From assembly GCA_030348385.1 (NCBI GenBank), contig JAUCFP010000006.1, positions 2,910,501-2,974,500 of the forward strand: a DNA stretch of 64,000 bases, given 5' to 3'. The stretch comes from Cytobacillus sp. NJ13 (GTDB taxonomy: Bacteria; Bacillota; Bacilli; Bacillales; Cytobacillaceae). Positions 50,812 to 59,848 of the stretch are shown piece after piece (position 1 is the first letter of the stretch; each line of letters opens with the position of its first letter). The position numbers and the translations under genes are program-made. The notes under the pieces were generated by a model that saw only the letters and a list, made by a program, of their open reading frames with translations, made no database searches and was not told the origin of the DNA.

Positions 50812-51507
50812 TCAAGAACCCAAGTATTCGGTTTTCAGTTCAATCTCTTTTACTTCTTTATCGAAATAGACCTTATATGCCCTGGCATTCGATCTTGAGC
50901 TTACGATTCGGCTGACCTCCTCCTCAATGAAGTGGATTGCCACTCCATCATCCGCTGCAATTCCAGGCTTTATTTTATCAGAAGCCAAAAGCTCATGATA
51001 GGCAGGCCTTCTTTCCGCTTCCCCGTCGTAATGAGGGCAATTGCTTCCTTGTAAAAAGCCGAGGCATGTTAAGGGCTCCAGTTTATCGCCATAAGAATCC
51101 GTAACCCCTTCTTCAAACCAGCAAATGGAGCCCGCGCTGATGCCGGCTAATACGATCCCTTGGTCCCATGCCTTTCTTAAAATCATATCTAATCCCCAGT
51201 CTTTCCATAAAGCCAATAAATTCTTCGTATTTCCGCCTCCAACATAAATGATATCTTTATCCAGTACAAATCCCTCTATATCTCTTGTTGGCGGTTTAAA
51301 TAAAGATAAATGGGAAGGCTGGCACATCTGTTTTTCAAAAAAGTCATAAAACCATTTAATGCAAATATCGGAATCTCCTGTTGCAGTAGGCACATAACAG
51401 ACTTTAGGATTTTCTTTACCTGACTGACGTAAAATGTATTCATCTAATAATGGATTCTCCGGCTCCATGGAGAACCCTCCTCCTCCAAGTGCGATAATTT
51501 GCCTCAT
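50812..51507 (-). CDS. peptidase E (S51 family)
   Basis: This is a 231-aa serine peptidase-fold protein. IIALGGGGFSMEPENPLLDEY is the typical N-terminus (signature: ALGGGGFSME), YVGGGNTKNLLALW follows, and the nucleophile is the Ser in LAGISAGSICWFEEG. Relatives cleave Asp-X dipeptides or act as cyanophycinase. ATG 51507 has GAGGGGAG 7 nt upstream. It follows an MFS gene, with a terminator between. Confidence 0.88.
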   Translation of the reverse strand: MRQIIALGGGGFSMEPENPLLDEYILRQSGKENPKVCYVPTATGDSDICIKWFYDFFEKQMCQPSHLSLFKPPTRDIEGFVLDKDIIYVGGGNTKNLLALWKDWGLDMILRKAWDQGIVLAGISAGSICWFEEGVTDSYGDKLEPLTCLGFLQGSNCPHYDGEAERRPAYHELLASDKIKPGIAADDGVAIHFIEEEVSRIVSSRSNARAYKVYFDKEVKEIELKTEYLGS

Positions 51508-51578
51508 CTTTCTACTCCCCTCAATTGATGTTAAGTATAAATATTCTCCTTCATTATTGCTGTTCCTTGTTTTCACAT

Positions 51579-51614
51579 AAAAATAGAGCTGCCAATATGA
51601 CAGCTCCATTTTAA
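51579..51614 (-). terminator. intrinsic terminator of the MFS gene
   Basis: GGAGCTGTC and GACAGCTCC-like arms (GGAGCTG with CAGCTCT) pair on the minus strand and are followed by ATTTTTA, just after the MFS stop at 51623. Confidence 0.8.
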
Positions 51615-51622
51615 AAGATACC

Positions 51623-52867
51623 TTACGATTCATTCAGCACAGGCTTCCCCGCTTCCAGAAGCACCTGATCCCGGCCTAAAATGACCGCTAATAGGATAAT
51701 GAATGCCCCTGTTCCAACAAGAAGCCATTCGATGGCAATGATATCTGCAACCGGGCCAAATATCAGCATGCCAATCGGCATCATCGAAGTGGAAATCATC
51801 CCCATGACACCAAACACTCTGCCTAAATAATTCTCCTCAATTTTTTCCTGCAGCAATACAGTCGTTGGTGTATTGAATATTGGCATGGCAACCCCGAATA
51901 ACGCCATGAACACTAAATAGATCCAGAAAACCGGAACGATGCCAAGTGCCAGGGTGCAAATCCCCATGATGAGACTGGCGAGGGTCATGGTTTTAATTTT
52001 ATTTGGATATCCACCCCAGGAAGCAATGATTCCACCGCCAGCCATCATGCCGACTGAAAAGGCGATTTCAATGGCTGTCAGCTTCCACACATCCCCGCCA
52101 AAAGTGCGGGTAACCTGCAGCGGCGTCAAAAACGCGGCTGGTGCCATCAGCACGAAGAAAACTGCAAAGAACAGAAAGAATTTCTTCAGGAAAGGAGTAC
52201 TGTTTACATATTGCAGACCTTGTTTAAAGTCGCTGAAGTAACTCGTTGTCTGTTTTGCCGCAGCTTTTTCGTGCACAGCGATTTTGACAAAAGTCATCAG
52301 GGTGACAATGGCAATCGCTGCTGTGATGACATCGATGAAGAAGATGATTTCAAGCGATGCCATTGCCAGCAGAGCGGCACTGACCATTGGCGAAACAAAC
52401 ATAATGACCGCTTGTATGCTCCCGTTTGCTCCATTTACCTTTGTGAGCTTATCCTTAGGGACTATCTGCGGCAGAATCGCTCCGACTGCCGGAGTCTGAA
52501 CCCCTGTTCCAAGGGCACGAATCGCCGCCATGACAAACAGCAGCCAGATGGATTCATATCCCATTAAAAAGAGGATAGCGAGGATCAGCGTTGAAAAGGC
52601 GATAAGACCATCTGCTAAAATAATCAGCAATTTCCGATTGTACCGGTCTGCCCAAACACCTGCAATCGGTGATAAAAAGAAGGTTGGAATAAACCCGCAA
52701 ATAATGTAGAGCGTCATCATCAAACCAGATTCTGTCGTTAACGTAATATGCCACATAATCGCATATTGAACGAGGGACGATCCAAAAAGCGAGATCGTCT
52801 GACTGCTTAAAAAGAGAATAATATTCTTTAGCCAATTCTCCTTCAGATTAGGGTTTACAGTACTCAT
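51623..52867 (-). CDS. MFS transporter (macrolide-efflux-like group)
   Basis: This is a 414-aa protein with about 12 hydrophobic helices. IILFLSSQTISLFGSSLVQYAIMW at the N-terminus (signature: SSLVQYAIMWHI) and AGVWADRYNRKLLIILAD are typical of the MefA/YknM-like MFS_3 group, many of which export macrolides or siderophores. The substrate is unknown. The ribosome site is weak (GAGTGA). It is a single-gene unit. Confidence 0.85.
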   Translation of the reverse strand: MSTVNPNLKENWLKNIILFLSSQTISLFGSSLVQYAIMWHITLTTESGLMMTLYIICGFIPTFFLSPIAGVWADRYNRKLLIILADGLIAFSTLILAILFLMGYESIWLLFVMAAIRALGTGVQTPAVGAILPQIVPKDKLTKVNGANGSIQAVIMFVSPMVSAALLAMASLEIIFFIDVITAAIAIVTLMTFVKIAVHEKAAAKQTTSYFSDFKQGLQYVNSTPFLKKFFLFFAVFFVLMAPAAFLTPLQVTRTFGGDVWKLTAIEIAFSVGMMAGGGIIASWGGYPNKIKTMTLASLIMGICTLALGIVPVFWIYLVFMALFGVAMPIFNTPTTVLLQEKIEENYLGRVFGVMGMISTSMMPIGMLIFGPVADIIAIEWLLVGTGAFIILLAVILGRDQVLLEAGKPVLNES

Positions 52868-52963
52868 GAACTAATCACTCATTTCTATTTTTAATAAAAA
52901 CAAGCTTTGCCTATATTCAGTTGATCAATCCGCTCTATACATTCTATTTCTATAGACAGCAAA

Positions 52964-52993
52964 AAAGAGGAGAAATTCATCCCCTCTTTAAAA
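52964..52993 (-). terminator. intrinsic terminator downstream of terC
   Basis: AAAGAGGGG and CCTCTTTTTT arms pair on the minus strand with a T run. It lies about 230 nt after the terC stop, leaving a long untranslated end that includes the decayed frame at 53018-53138. Confidence 0.65.
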
Positions 52994-53017
52994 ACAAACC
53001 GTTAAATTCAGGTTTCC

Positions 53018-53138
53018 TTAAATAGACAGACCAATCCCGTTGCTCTGAACATAGGCAGAGCCTTCAAACGTATTCAATTAACGATTGAAAAGCGGGTTTC
53101 TTAGTCTCATTGATGCTGTCAAAAGGAAAACCTCCATT
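53018..53138 (-). pseudogene. possible decayed coding fragment
   Basis: One frame reads GGFPFDSINETKKPAFQSLI and stops at TGA. A neighbouring frame continues TFEGSAYVQSNGIGLSI and stops at 53018. The two together read like the end of one protein broken by a single frameshift. No family is recognised and there is no clear start, so this is weakly supported. Confidence 0.2.
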
Positions 53139-53219
53139 TCATTATAATTACCCTTATCATAACAATACAGCCTCGTTCAAGCAATTATTTTTTCTTTTAA
53201 AAATGTGTTAATCCAAATA

Positions 53220-54005
53220 TTAACGCATTCCCTTTTGTAAATCTTCTCCATCTATTTGTTTTTTTGGCGCAAACCATCCAAACAGCGCAATAGCCACTAA
53301 TACGCCATAAAAGACCAGTGTCCAGCCTGTACTATGAGGAAAATGGTGGTCAAGGACACCGATATCCTCATGCGCAAGTGTGATAACAGCAAGTTTGACA
53401 CCAACCCAGGCGACAATCGCATAAGCGGTTGTTTCCAATGCGGGCCGTTTGGCAAGGAGCTTAACAAACCAGGTTGCCGCGAACTTAATCAGGATCAATC
53501 CGGCAATCCCGCCAAGCACCACTACAATAAACTGGCCGCCATCCATGCCGCCGAAATCGTCAAGCGGTGAATCCGGCAGACCAAGTGCCAGCGCAACTGC
53601 AGCAAGAATCGAATCGATGGCAAAGGCAAGATCGGCTAATGCAATCTTCCCTACTGTTGGCCAAAATCCTTTCCCGGCAGCTTCATCCTTAACATCCTCA
53701 CGAATATTTTCGTTTTCTTTTCCGAACTTGGCCTTAATCACATGTTTTAAGCCAAGGTACAATAGATAGGCCGCTCCAATCGCCTGGATCTGCCAGACGT
53801 TTGCAATAAAAGAAATGGCAAAAAGCGCACCAAACCGGAAAACGAAAGCCATAATGATTCCATAATTGATCGCCCTTTTCTTCTGATCTTCGGGCAAATG
53901 CTTCGCTATGACGGCTAAGACAAGAGCATTGTCGGCCGACAGCAAGCCTTCCAGTCCAATTAATATCAATAATGCCCAGGCATACTCGAGCCAAATGGAC
54001 TCCAT
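53220..54005 (-). CDS. TerC family integral membrane protein
   Basis: This is a 261-aa protein with seven or eight hydrophobic helices. LEGLLSADNALVLAVIAKHLP and LADLAFAIDSILAAVAL carry the paired acidic residues (SADNA, FAIDS) of TerC. Members such as YkoY and YceF of B. subtilis help export manganese and metallate secreted proteins. ATG 54005 has AAAGGAG 8 nt upstream. I looked for a yybP-ykoY manganese riboswitch in its leader and did not find one. Confidence 0.9.
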   Translation of the reverse strand: MESIWLEYAWALLILIGLEGLLSADNALVLAVIAKHLPEDQKKRAINYGIIMAFVFRFGALFAISFIANVWQIQAIGAAYLLYLGLKHVIKAKFGKENENIREDVKDEAAGKGFWPTVGKIALADLAFAIDSILAAVALALGLPDSPLDDFGGMDGGQFIVVVLGGIAGLILIKFAATWFVKLLAKRPALETTAYAIVAWVGVKLAVITLAHEDIGVLDHHFPHSTGWTLVFYGVLVAIALFGWFAPKKQIDGEDLQKGMR

Positions 54006-54085
54006 CCGCGACACTCCTTTCTGCAACAAAAATATTCTTCATTGATTCAATAACTATAGATTCCCCAAAAATGCTGGAGGAAACC

Positions 54086-54300
54086 TTAAAAATATATATT
54101 AAAAAAGCGTCCTTCATTATGATAAATATCCAGCAGTCCATGCCGGATTTGTTTGCTGCCAGGCAGGTCTTTCAAAATCCTCCTGCAAATTACCGCTTCA
54201 AGCAGACCGCTCTCCACGACAACCACATTAAATCCATGGAGAGTATATCTATGATTACGATTTGGAAATAAATTGGTTTCATTTTTTCTTTTATTCATAT
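54086..54300 (-). CDS. doubtful hypothetical ORF (70 aa)
   Basis: A frame from ATG 54300 reads MNKRKNETNLFPNRNHRYTL..., then GFNVVVVESGLLEAVICRRI and LLDIYHNEGRFF. The composition is protein-like, but there is no ribosome site and no recognised family. It occupies most of the otherwise empty 54006-54370 interval upstream of terC. Confidence 0.25.
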
Positions 54301-54370
54301 ACTTGGCAAAAGGAACCTTCGAAAAGGTAAAATAAATTGAATTCATTCGGAGAAGAAATGGGGAGACTTT

Positions 54371-54694
54371 ATGAATGCCTATTTACTTTTAGCATTAGCC
54401 ATTGTAAGTGAAGTGTTTGGCAGCTCCTTGCTTAAAGCAGCAGACGGATTTAAAAAGCTGCTGCCATCCCTTGGCGTAATCATTGGGTACGGTGTCGCTT
54501 TTTACGCGCTGTCTTTATCGTTAAAAACACTGCCGCTGGGAGTGGCCTATGCGATATGGGCTGGCCTCGGGACTGTGCTTACAGCTATGGTTGGGATTAT
54601 CATTTATAAAGAGAATGTAAACCGCAAAAAAATCCTGGGGTTGGCTTTAATAGTTGGAGGAGTCATCTTATTGAATAGCGATGGTGGCCATTAA
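54371..54694 (+). CDS. small multidrug resistance (SMR) subunit, EbrA/YkkC type
   Basis: This is a 107-aa protein with four hydrophobic helices. The key Glu of SMR pumps is in ALAIVSEVFGSSLLKAA (about residue 13), and LPLGVAYAIWAGLGTVLTAMVG is the conserved second half. It exports cationic drugs by proton exchange. It is followed after one base by a second SMR gene, so the pair should form a hetero-oligomer like EbrAB or YkkCD. GGGGAG precedes the ATG. Confidence 0.9.
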   Translation: MNAYLLLALAIVSEVFGSSLLKAADGFKKLLPSLGVIIGYGVAFYALSLSLKTLPLGVAYAIWAGLGTVLTAMVGIIIYKENVNRKKILGLALIVGGVILLNSDGGH

Positions 54695-54695
54695 T

Positions 54696-55043
54696 ATGAG
54701 GGGATATTTTTATCTAACAATTTCAATCGCTGGAGAGATTTTTGCCACCACCATGCTCAAGCTGTCGGATGGCTTTACTGTGCTTCTTCCATCTGCAGGA
54801 GTCGTGTTTGGCTATGCACTTTCATTTTATTGCTTATCATTATGTCTTAAAACCGTTCCATTAAGTCTGGCTTATGCCATTTGGTCTGGAGCAGGCACAG
54901 CTTTAACAGCGTTGATAGGTGCCATACTATGGGGAGAGGCATTCAGCAGCCTCAAGATACTGGGAATCATACTGATTATCGGCGGAATAATCGCATTGAA
55001 CTCTTCCAGCAGTGCAGAAACTACAAAAGAGCCTTCACGCTAG
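54696..55043 (+). CDS. small multidrug resistance (SMR) subunit, EbrB/YkkD type
   Basis: This is a 115-aa protein with four hydrophobic helices. The key Glu is in SIAGEIFATTMLKLSDGF and VPLSLAYAIWSGAGTALTAL is conserved. The start ATG 54696, giving MRGYFYLTISIAGE, matches EbrB-type N-termini; an upstream ATG at 54681 is less likely. It is translationally coupled to the preceding SMR gene (stop and start one base apart). The terminator overlaps its last codons. Confidence 0.9.
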   Translation: MRGYFYLTISIAGEIFATTMLKLSDGFTVLLPSAGVVFGYALSFYCLSLCLKTVPLSLAYAIWSGAGTALTALIGAILWGEAFSSLKILGIILIIGGIIALNSSSSAETTKEPSR

Positions 55044-55052
55044 GGCTCTTTT
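55025..55052. terminator. bidirectional intrinsic terminator
   Basis: AAAAGAGCC and GGGCTCTTTT form a perfect stem overlapping the end of the second SMR gene. It also lies 41 nt after the convergent RpiR gene stop. Confidence 0.82.
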
Positions 55053-55092
55053 CTGATTCCAGGACTTCTCTTCATTTATGCCATTCCCCTTA

Positions 55093-55932
55093 TTAAATAT
55101 CCTTCAAGGCCCTCAATGTCTTATCCCGAATCTGAACACGATTGACATAGTCCTTTGCAACAAGTTCTGTGTACAGTAAGTCAAAAAGCAGGAAGAGCGG
55201 CAGCGTTGGAGAGATGTTCTGGCCCATATGCATACTGCTTTTACTCATAACCAGAAGGGATAGGTCTGCCAGCTGGGAGAGTTCGGATGTTTTCTCACTT
55301 GTGATGGCAAGGACTGATGCACCTTGCTGCTTGGCGATTTTAACAGCGTCGATTATTTCTTTGGTTTTCCCTGAAACAGAAATGCCAATGACAAGGCTTC
55401 CGCCTGAGCTTAACGCAGCATCCATCACAGCTTGATGAGGGTCTGTAATCGACTCAACCTGGATTCCGATCCTGAAAAACTTCCATTTGAACTCCTGCGC
55501 TGCAATTCCTGAGTTGCCGATGCCATATACATGCACTTTCTTTGCATCAGTTAAAAGTGAAACGGCTTGCTGAATATCTAAATAAGTCATTTTCCGAAAA
55601 GTCGTTTCGATAATCTCCAAATGATTTTGATAGAGATTGGAAAAATAATCAATCTCTTTGATATCACTGGACACAGTCGGTTTGTTCCTTAAATCGATAT
55701 ATCTTTTTAATTCATGCTTAAATTCATTAAAACCTGAAAAAGAGATCTTCTGACAAAAACGGGTGATTGTAGCTGGGGAAATATGAATTTTTTTAGCGAT
55801 TTGATTAATCGACAATTGGCTGATTTCATCCGGATTTTCGATTATATACTTTGCCAATTCTGACTCAGAGCTTGTGAATTTTTCCATGGTGCAGGCTATG
55901 CCATGCAGAAGATTCTCACCTAGATATTCCAT
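55093..55932 (-). CDS. MurR/RpiR family transcriptional regulator
   Basis: This is a 279-aa protein. The N-terminal HTH_6 domain is visible in ISQLSINQIAKKIHISPATITRFCQK, and the C-terminal SIS sugar-phosphate-binding domain in VHVYGIGNSGIAAQEFKWK and VIGISVSGKTKEIIDAV. It probably senses an amino-sugar phosphate and controls the nanE-PTS operon upstream. A strong terminator (56043-56092) separates it from nanE, so it has its own promoter. GAGGAGAA precedes the ATG. Confidence 0.92.
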   Translation of the reverse strand: MEYLGENLLHGIACTMEKFTSSESELAKYIIENPDEISQLSINQIAKKIHISPATITRFCQKISFSGFNEFKHELKRYIDLRNKPTVSSDIKEIDYFSNLYQNHLEIIETTFRKMTYLDIQQAVSLLTDAKKVHVYGIGNSGIAAQEFKWKFFRIGIQVESITDPHQAVMDAALSSGGSLVIGISVSGKTKEIIDAVKIAKQQGASVLAITSEKTSELSQLADLSLLVMSKSSMHMGQNISPTLPLFLLFDLLYTELVAKDYVNRVQIRDKTLRALKDI

Positions 55933-56042
55933 ACTCTTTCTCCTCTTTTAGATAATCCATAGGTACATTATACAAGATAATATCCTTATTTTTAGTCCAT
56001 TTCCTGAAAACTATGAACTATCCTTGACTAGCCGTACAAAAG

Positions 56043-56092
56043 CAAAAAGCTGAAAACAGCCCAGTCGGCAGCCTGGGCTGTTTTCAGCTAAT
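56043..56092 (-). terminator. strong intrinsic terminator of the PTS-nanE operon
   Basis: AGCTGAAAACAGCCCAG and CTGGGCTGTTTTCAGCT form a perfect 17-bp stem followed by TTTTTGCTTTTG on the minus strand, 2 nt after the nanE stop. Confidence 0.95.
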
Positions 56093-56094
56093 CA

Positions 56095-56787
56095 TTATTT
56101 TTGCATTGCATCTACAAATCTTTTTGTAATAATCTGCGGTCTTGTAATCGCACCGCCTACCACAACTGAGTGAACATGAATATCCAGCACAGAGCGTGCA
56201 ATTTCCGGGGTTGAAACATTCCCTTCAGCTATTACCTTTGCATGCTTCACTTCTTTGACGATCTGTTTGATCACAGCGTAGTCATGATCATCAATTTTCA
56301 ATCCTTTTGTTTCTTCTGTATATCCGTATAATGTCGGCGCAACAATATCAAATCCCAGCTTATCGGCAAAAACGGCTTCCTCCACTGAAGAAACATCGGC
56401 CATCAGCAAAATATGTGGATACTTTGACCTTACTTCCTGATAAAACGATTCTAAATCCCTGCCATCCGGCCGGATCCGATTAGTTGCATCTGTTGCAATG
56501 ATTTCGGCACCCGTCTCAGCTAAGGCATCGATTTCTTTCATGGTTGGTGTAATAAAGACAGGATGATCCATGTATACCTGTTTGATGATACCGATCACAG
56601 GAAGATCGACTAGTTCTTTAATTCCCCTAATATCAGGGACGGAGTTTGCCCGAATGCCAGCGGCTCCTCCCTCCTTTGCAGCTAATGCCATGCGTCCCAT
56701 AATGAACGGACTATGAAGCGGTTCTCCTTCTAAAGCCTGACAGGATACGATTAGTCCATTTTTGATCTGTTCCAGCACTTGATGCAT
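56095..56787 (-). CDS. nanE: N-acylglucosamine-6-phosphate 2-epimerase
   Basis: This is a 230-aa TIM-barrel enzyme. [20 protein letters not shown] at the N-terminus, [36 protein letters not shown] and [14 protein letters not shown] at the end are NanE signatures. It turns N-acetylmannosamine-6-P into N-acetylglucosamine-6-P in the cytosol. It follows the PTS permease gene by 24 nt in one operon, which suggests the permease brings in ManNAc or another sugar yielding ManNAc-6-P. Confidence 0.94.
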   Translation of the reverse strand: MHQVLEQIKNGLIVSCQALEGEPLHSPFIMGRMALAAKEGGAAGIRANSVPDIRGIKELVDLPVIGIIKQVYMDHPVFITPTMKEIDALAETGAEIIATDATNRIRPDGRDLESFYQEVRSKYPHILLMADVSSVEEAVFADKLGFDIVAPTLYGYTEETKGLKIDDHDYAVIKQIVKEVKHAKVIAEGNVSTPEIARSVLDIHVHSVVVGGAITRPQIITKRFVDAMQK

Positions 56788-56811
56788 TTAAAAACACGTC
56801 CTTATTATTTA

Positions 56812-58344
56812 TTACTGACCTAAATACTCTTCTATTTCGTTTTTAACAATGGTGACTTGAGGTCCATAAATAATTTGAACACCCGTTCCTTTTTTCACAA
56901 TTCCTTTTGATCCAGTCTGTTTAATGACATCTTCTTTTACCAGGGATTCATCCTTAATGGTTACCCTCAGACGAGTTGCACAGCAATCAACGATATCAAT
57001 ATTATTGGTTCCGCCTAATCCTTCAACAATCGTTTTAGCACGGTCTGTAGCTGAAACTTGCTGTGCTGCTTGTTCCTCATCTTCACGTCCAAGAACTTTG
57101 AAGTTCTTTTTTCTGATTAAGAATTTAAACGTAAAGTAGTATAAGAAGAACCAGGGAATACCTACCATCAGCACATATGGCCAATTTGTTTTATCGGCGC
57201 CTTGGAGAATTCCAAATAAAATGAAATCAATAAATCCGCCTGAGAAGGTCTGTCCGACCGTAATATTGAAAATGTCTGCCATCATGAAAGCCAAACCGTC
57301 GAAAATGGCATGTACTAAATAAAGTAGAGGTGCCACGAACAAGAAGCTAAATTCAAGCGGTTCTGTGATACCAGTCAGGAATGATGTTAACGCTGCTGAA
57401 AGCAAAATACCTGCTACCACTTTTCTGTTTTTCTTTTTAGAGCAATGGTAGATGGCCAATGCAGCTCCCGGCAGGCCAAACATCATGGTAATAAAACGGC
57501 CTGACATGAATCTGGATACCCCTTCGTAATATTGTTCAGTCGATGGGTCACCCAATTGCGCAAAAAAGATATTTTGTGTACCGCTGACTAATTTTCCGCC
57601 AATCTCCAGTGTTCCGCCGAGAGCGGTTTGCCAGAAAGGAAGGTAGAAAATATGGTGCAAGCCGAGCGGTCCAAGCATACGCAAAATAAATCCATAGAAT
57701 AGAGTCCCTATTTCCCCGGTGCCTGTCACCACTGATCCAAGCCCATTGATTAACGCCTGGAAGTATGGCCATATCACAAATAGAATCGCTCCTACAAAAA
57801 TCGAAGCAAATGAAACGACTATAGGAATAAAGCGAGATCCCCCAAAGAATCCTAACACTTGAGGCAGCTGAATTTTATTGTATTTATTATGCAGCGCAGC
57901 TGCTGCTATCCCGACGATGATACCGCCAAATACACCCGTTTCCAAAGTCTGAATTCCGACTGCCATCCCCTGACCGGCTCCTGCCAAGTTATCCTTTGCC
58001 AGGTCCCCGGTTAAGGACAGCAATGCACTAATGGTGCTATTCATAACAAAATAACCAATCATGGCTGCTAATCCAGCCGTTGCTTTATCTGAACGGGCTA
58101 AACCGATCGCTACCCCTACCGCAAATATGATTGGCAAATTGGCAAATACGATCGAACCTGCCGCACTCATAATCGTAAAAATGGCCTGAAGCCAGCTAAT
58201 ATCTAAAAAAGGATACGCTGAAACCGTATTCGGGTTCGACAGCGCTCCGCCAATTCCTAATAACAAACCTGCTGCCGGCAAAACGGCTATTGGCAGCATA
58301 AACGATTTACCAAACTGCTGCGCTTTCTCAAAAGCTTTTTTCAT
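56812..58344 (-). CDS. PTS permease, EIICB of the glucose/N-acetylglucosamine family
   Basis: This is a 510-aa protein. The EIIC domain has about ten hydrophobic segments from residue 15 to about 410 (MLPIAVLPAAGLLLGIG; LGLHHIFYLPFWQTALGG; GITEPLEFSFLF with the conserved ITEPLEF substrate motif). The EIIB domain at the C-terminus contains the phosphocysteine in IDIVDCCATRLRVTIKD. There is no EIIA; another protein must phosphorylate it. With nanE next, ManNAc or GlcNAc is the likely substrate. AAAGGGGGTC precedes the ATG. Confidence 0.9.
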   Translation of the reverse strand: MKKAFEKAQQFGKSFMLPIAVLPAAGLLLGIGGALSNPNTVSAYPFLDISWLQAIFTIMSAAGSIVFANLPIIFAVGVAIGLARSDKATAGLAAMIGYFVMNSTISALLSLTGDLAKDNLAGAGQGMAVGIQTLETGVFGGIIVGIAAAALHNKYNKIQLPQVLGFFGGSRFIPIVVSFASIFVGAILFVIWPYFQALINGLGSVVTGTGEIGTLFYGFILRMLGPLGLHHIFYLPFWQTALGGTLEIGGKLVSGTQNIFFAQLGDPSTEQYYEGVSRFMSGRFITMMFGLPGAALAIYHCSKKKNRKVVAGILLSAALTSFLTGITEPLEFSFLFVAPLLYLVHAIFDGLAFMMADIFNITVGQTFSGGFIDFILFGILQGADKTNWPYVLMVGIPWFFLYYFTFKFLIRKKNFKVLGREDEEQAAQQVSATDRAKTIVEGLGGTNNIDIVDCCATRLRVTIKDESLVKEDVIKQTGSKGIVKKGTGVQIIYGPQVTIVKNEIEEYLGQ

Positions 58345-58401
58345 TGATATTGACCCCCTTTATCTTGATGAGAAACTCTGCTGCTTTAGCCTCCTGTCTG
58401 T

Positions 58402-58430
58402 ATCATATATTCGCAGCTGCCGAAGTTCAA
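58402..58430 (-). promoter_or_regulatory. promoter of the PTS-nanE operon
   Basis: On the minus strand, TTGAAC (58430-58425) and TATGAT (58407-58402) are exactly 17 bp apart, 58 bp before the PTS start codon. A cre site lies just upstream. Confidence 0.7.
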
Positions 58431-58436
58431 TGAGGT

Positions 58437-58450
58437 TGAAATCGGTTTCA
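58437..58450. promoter_or_regulatory. perfect cre (CcpA) site
   Basis: TGAAATCGGTTTCA matches the consensus TGWAANCGNTNWCA at all positions. It is centred about 48 bp upstream of the expected PTS transcription start, just beyond the -35 box. That position could allow repression or activation by CcpA. Confidence 0.85.
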
Positions 58451-58478
58451 ATCCTTTTCACCATTTTCCCTCCAGCTC

Positions 58479-58492
58479 TGAAAACACGTTCA
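58479..58492. promoter_or_regulatory. second cre-like site
   Basis: TGAAAACACGTTCA matches the cre consensus with two differences in the centre. It lies between the divergent PTS and nagA genes and may help CcpA bind there. Confidence 0.4.
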
Positions 58493-58550
58493 TTTTATTG
58501 TATGTATCTACTTTTCATTCATTTCTGATAGTAGAATATCTACTTGAATG

Positions 58551-58606
58551 GAGCATCCGTCACCTGGAAAACCGGATGCTCTTATAGCATTGGTCTAGAT
58601 AATAAT
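58551..58606 (+). promoter_or_regulatory. hairpin and dre-like operator in the nagA leader
   Basis: GAGCATCCG (58551-58559) pairs with CGGATGCTC (58573-58581). ATTGGTCTAGATAATAAT (58589-58606) follows, whose left half fits the NagR/YvoA and DasR operator consensus (TGGTCTAGACCA). The nagA start is 55 nt further on. The hairpin may be a terminator, a leader structure or chance; the operator is imperfect in its right half. Confidence 0.45.
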
Positions 58607-58660
58607 TATAGAGATTAGCGAGACTTGGCCAGCTGATCTGCACAAAGGGAGTTGATTACC

Positions 58661-59848
58661 TTGAACGCTATCTTGCTTAAAGGAATGCAAGTATATGCGG
58701 AAGATCAAAAAATTGAAGAAGGTTATATTCTATTGGAGGATCACCAGATAATCGGGATTGGGCCACTCACGAATTTGCCCGCAGCGAAAGAATTTGAGGT
58801 GATGGAAATTCCATCTTCCTTTAAAGCCATTCCCGGCCTAATAGATATTCATATCCATGGTGTGAATGGAGCTGATGTGATGGATGCATCAGAAGAGGCT
58901 TTAGAGATCATGTCCGCTGCCCTTCCAAAAGAAGGCACTACCAGCTTTTTAGCTACAACGATGACTCAGAGCGAAGCAGCCATTGAAAAGGCAATTTTAA
59001 ACGCTGGAGGCTATATACAGAATCAGCAGTCTCCCGGTAAAGCAGAAATCCTGGGTATCCATCTTGAGGGACCATATGTCAATATATCCAGAGCTGGTGC
59101 TCAGCCTGTGGAATTCATTGTAGATTCGAGCATAGAGCAATTTAATAAGTGGAATAATCTTGCAAAACAAACGATAAAGATTGTTACACTGGCTCCTGAA
59201 CAGCCAGGCGGCATGGAAATGGTGAAACACCTGGATGAAAATGGAATTATTGCTTCTATTGGCCATTCTGATGCCACATATGAAGAGGTCTCCGAAGCTA
59301 TTGAGGCTGGCGCTAAACATGTCACACATCTATTTAATCAAATGCGCGGCCTGCATCATCGGGAACCAGGTGTTGTGGGGGCTGCTTTGCTGCGGGGTGA
59401 ATTAACAGCAGAACTAATCGCCGATGGTGTTCACGTCCGGCCAGAAATGTTGAAGCTAGCCTTTCAGCAAAAAGGTGAAAAAGAACTAATACTGATAACA
59501 GACGCCATGCGTGCCAAATGCTTAAAAAATGGCATATACGATCTTGGCGGACAAGCTGTAACGGTTGAAGAAGGAAAGGCGGTTTTACAGGATGGAACCC
59601 TCGCAGGGAGCATTCTAGAACTCGGAAATGCAATGAAAAATATGATGGATTTCACGGGATGCTCACTTGAAGATGCAATCCGAATGGCTTCTGTTAATCC
59701 GGCTAAGCAGTTAAATGTCATTGACCGCAAAGGAACCATCAAAATTGGAAAAGATGCTGATATCGTGATATTGGATGAGCAGCTTGAAGTAGCCATGACA
59801 TTTTGCCGCGGAGAGCTTGCCTATCATCGGGGAGGAGAACAGCAATGA
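58661..59848 (+). CDS. nagA: N-acetylglucosamine-6-phosphate deacetylase
   Basis: This is a 395-aa amidohydrolase-superfamily enzyme. The metal motif is GLIDIHIHGVNGADVMDA, ILGIHLEGPYVN holds the metal-binding Glu, VTHLFNQMRGLHHREPG supplies substrate contacts and LITDAMRAK the catalytic Asp. It makes glucosamine-6-P and acetate from GlcNAc-6-P. The start is taken as TTG 58661 with GGGAG 9 nt upstream; TTG 58652 touches the site directly. It overlaps nagB by 4 nt. Confidence 0.95.
   Translation: MNAILLKGMQVYAEDQKIEEGYILLEDHQIIGIGPLTNLPAAKEFEVMEIPSSFKAIPGLIDIHIHGVNGADVMDASEEALEIMSAALPKEGTTSFLATTMTQSEAAIEKAILNAGGYIQNQQSPGKAEILGIHLEGPYVNISRAGAQPVEFIVDSSIEQFNKWNNLAKQTIKIVTLAPEQPGGMEMVKHLDENGIIASIGHSDATYEEVSEAIEAGAKHVTHLFNQMRGLHHREPGVVGAALLRGELTAELIADGVHVRPEMLKLAFQQKGEKELILITDAMRAKCLKNGIYDLGGQAVTVEEGKAVLQDGTLAGSILELGNAMKNMMDFTGCSLEDAIRMASVNPAKQLNVIDRKGTIKIGKDADIVILDEQLEVAMTFCRGELAYHRGGEQQ

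Noticed and set aside
53220..54370. Possible yybP-ykoY manganese riboswitch before terC
   Set aside because: Such a riboswitch is common before TerC genes, but I could not find its conserved blocks in the 54006-54370 interval.
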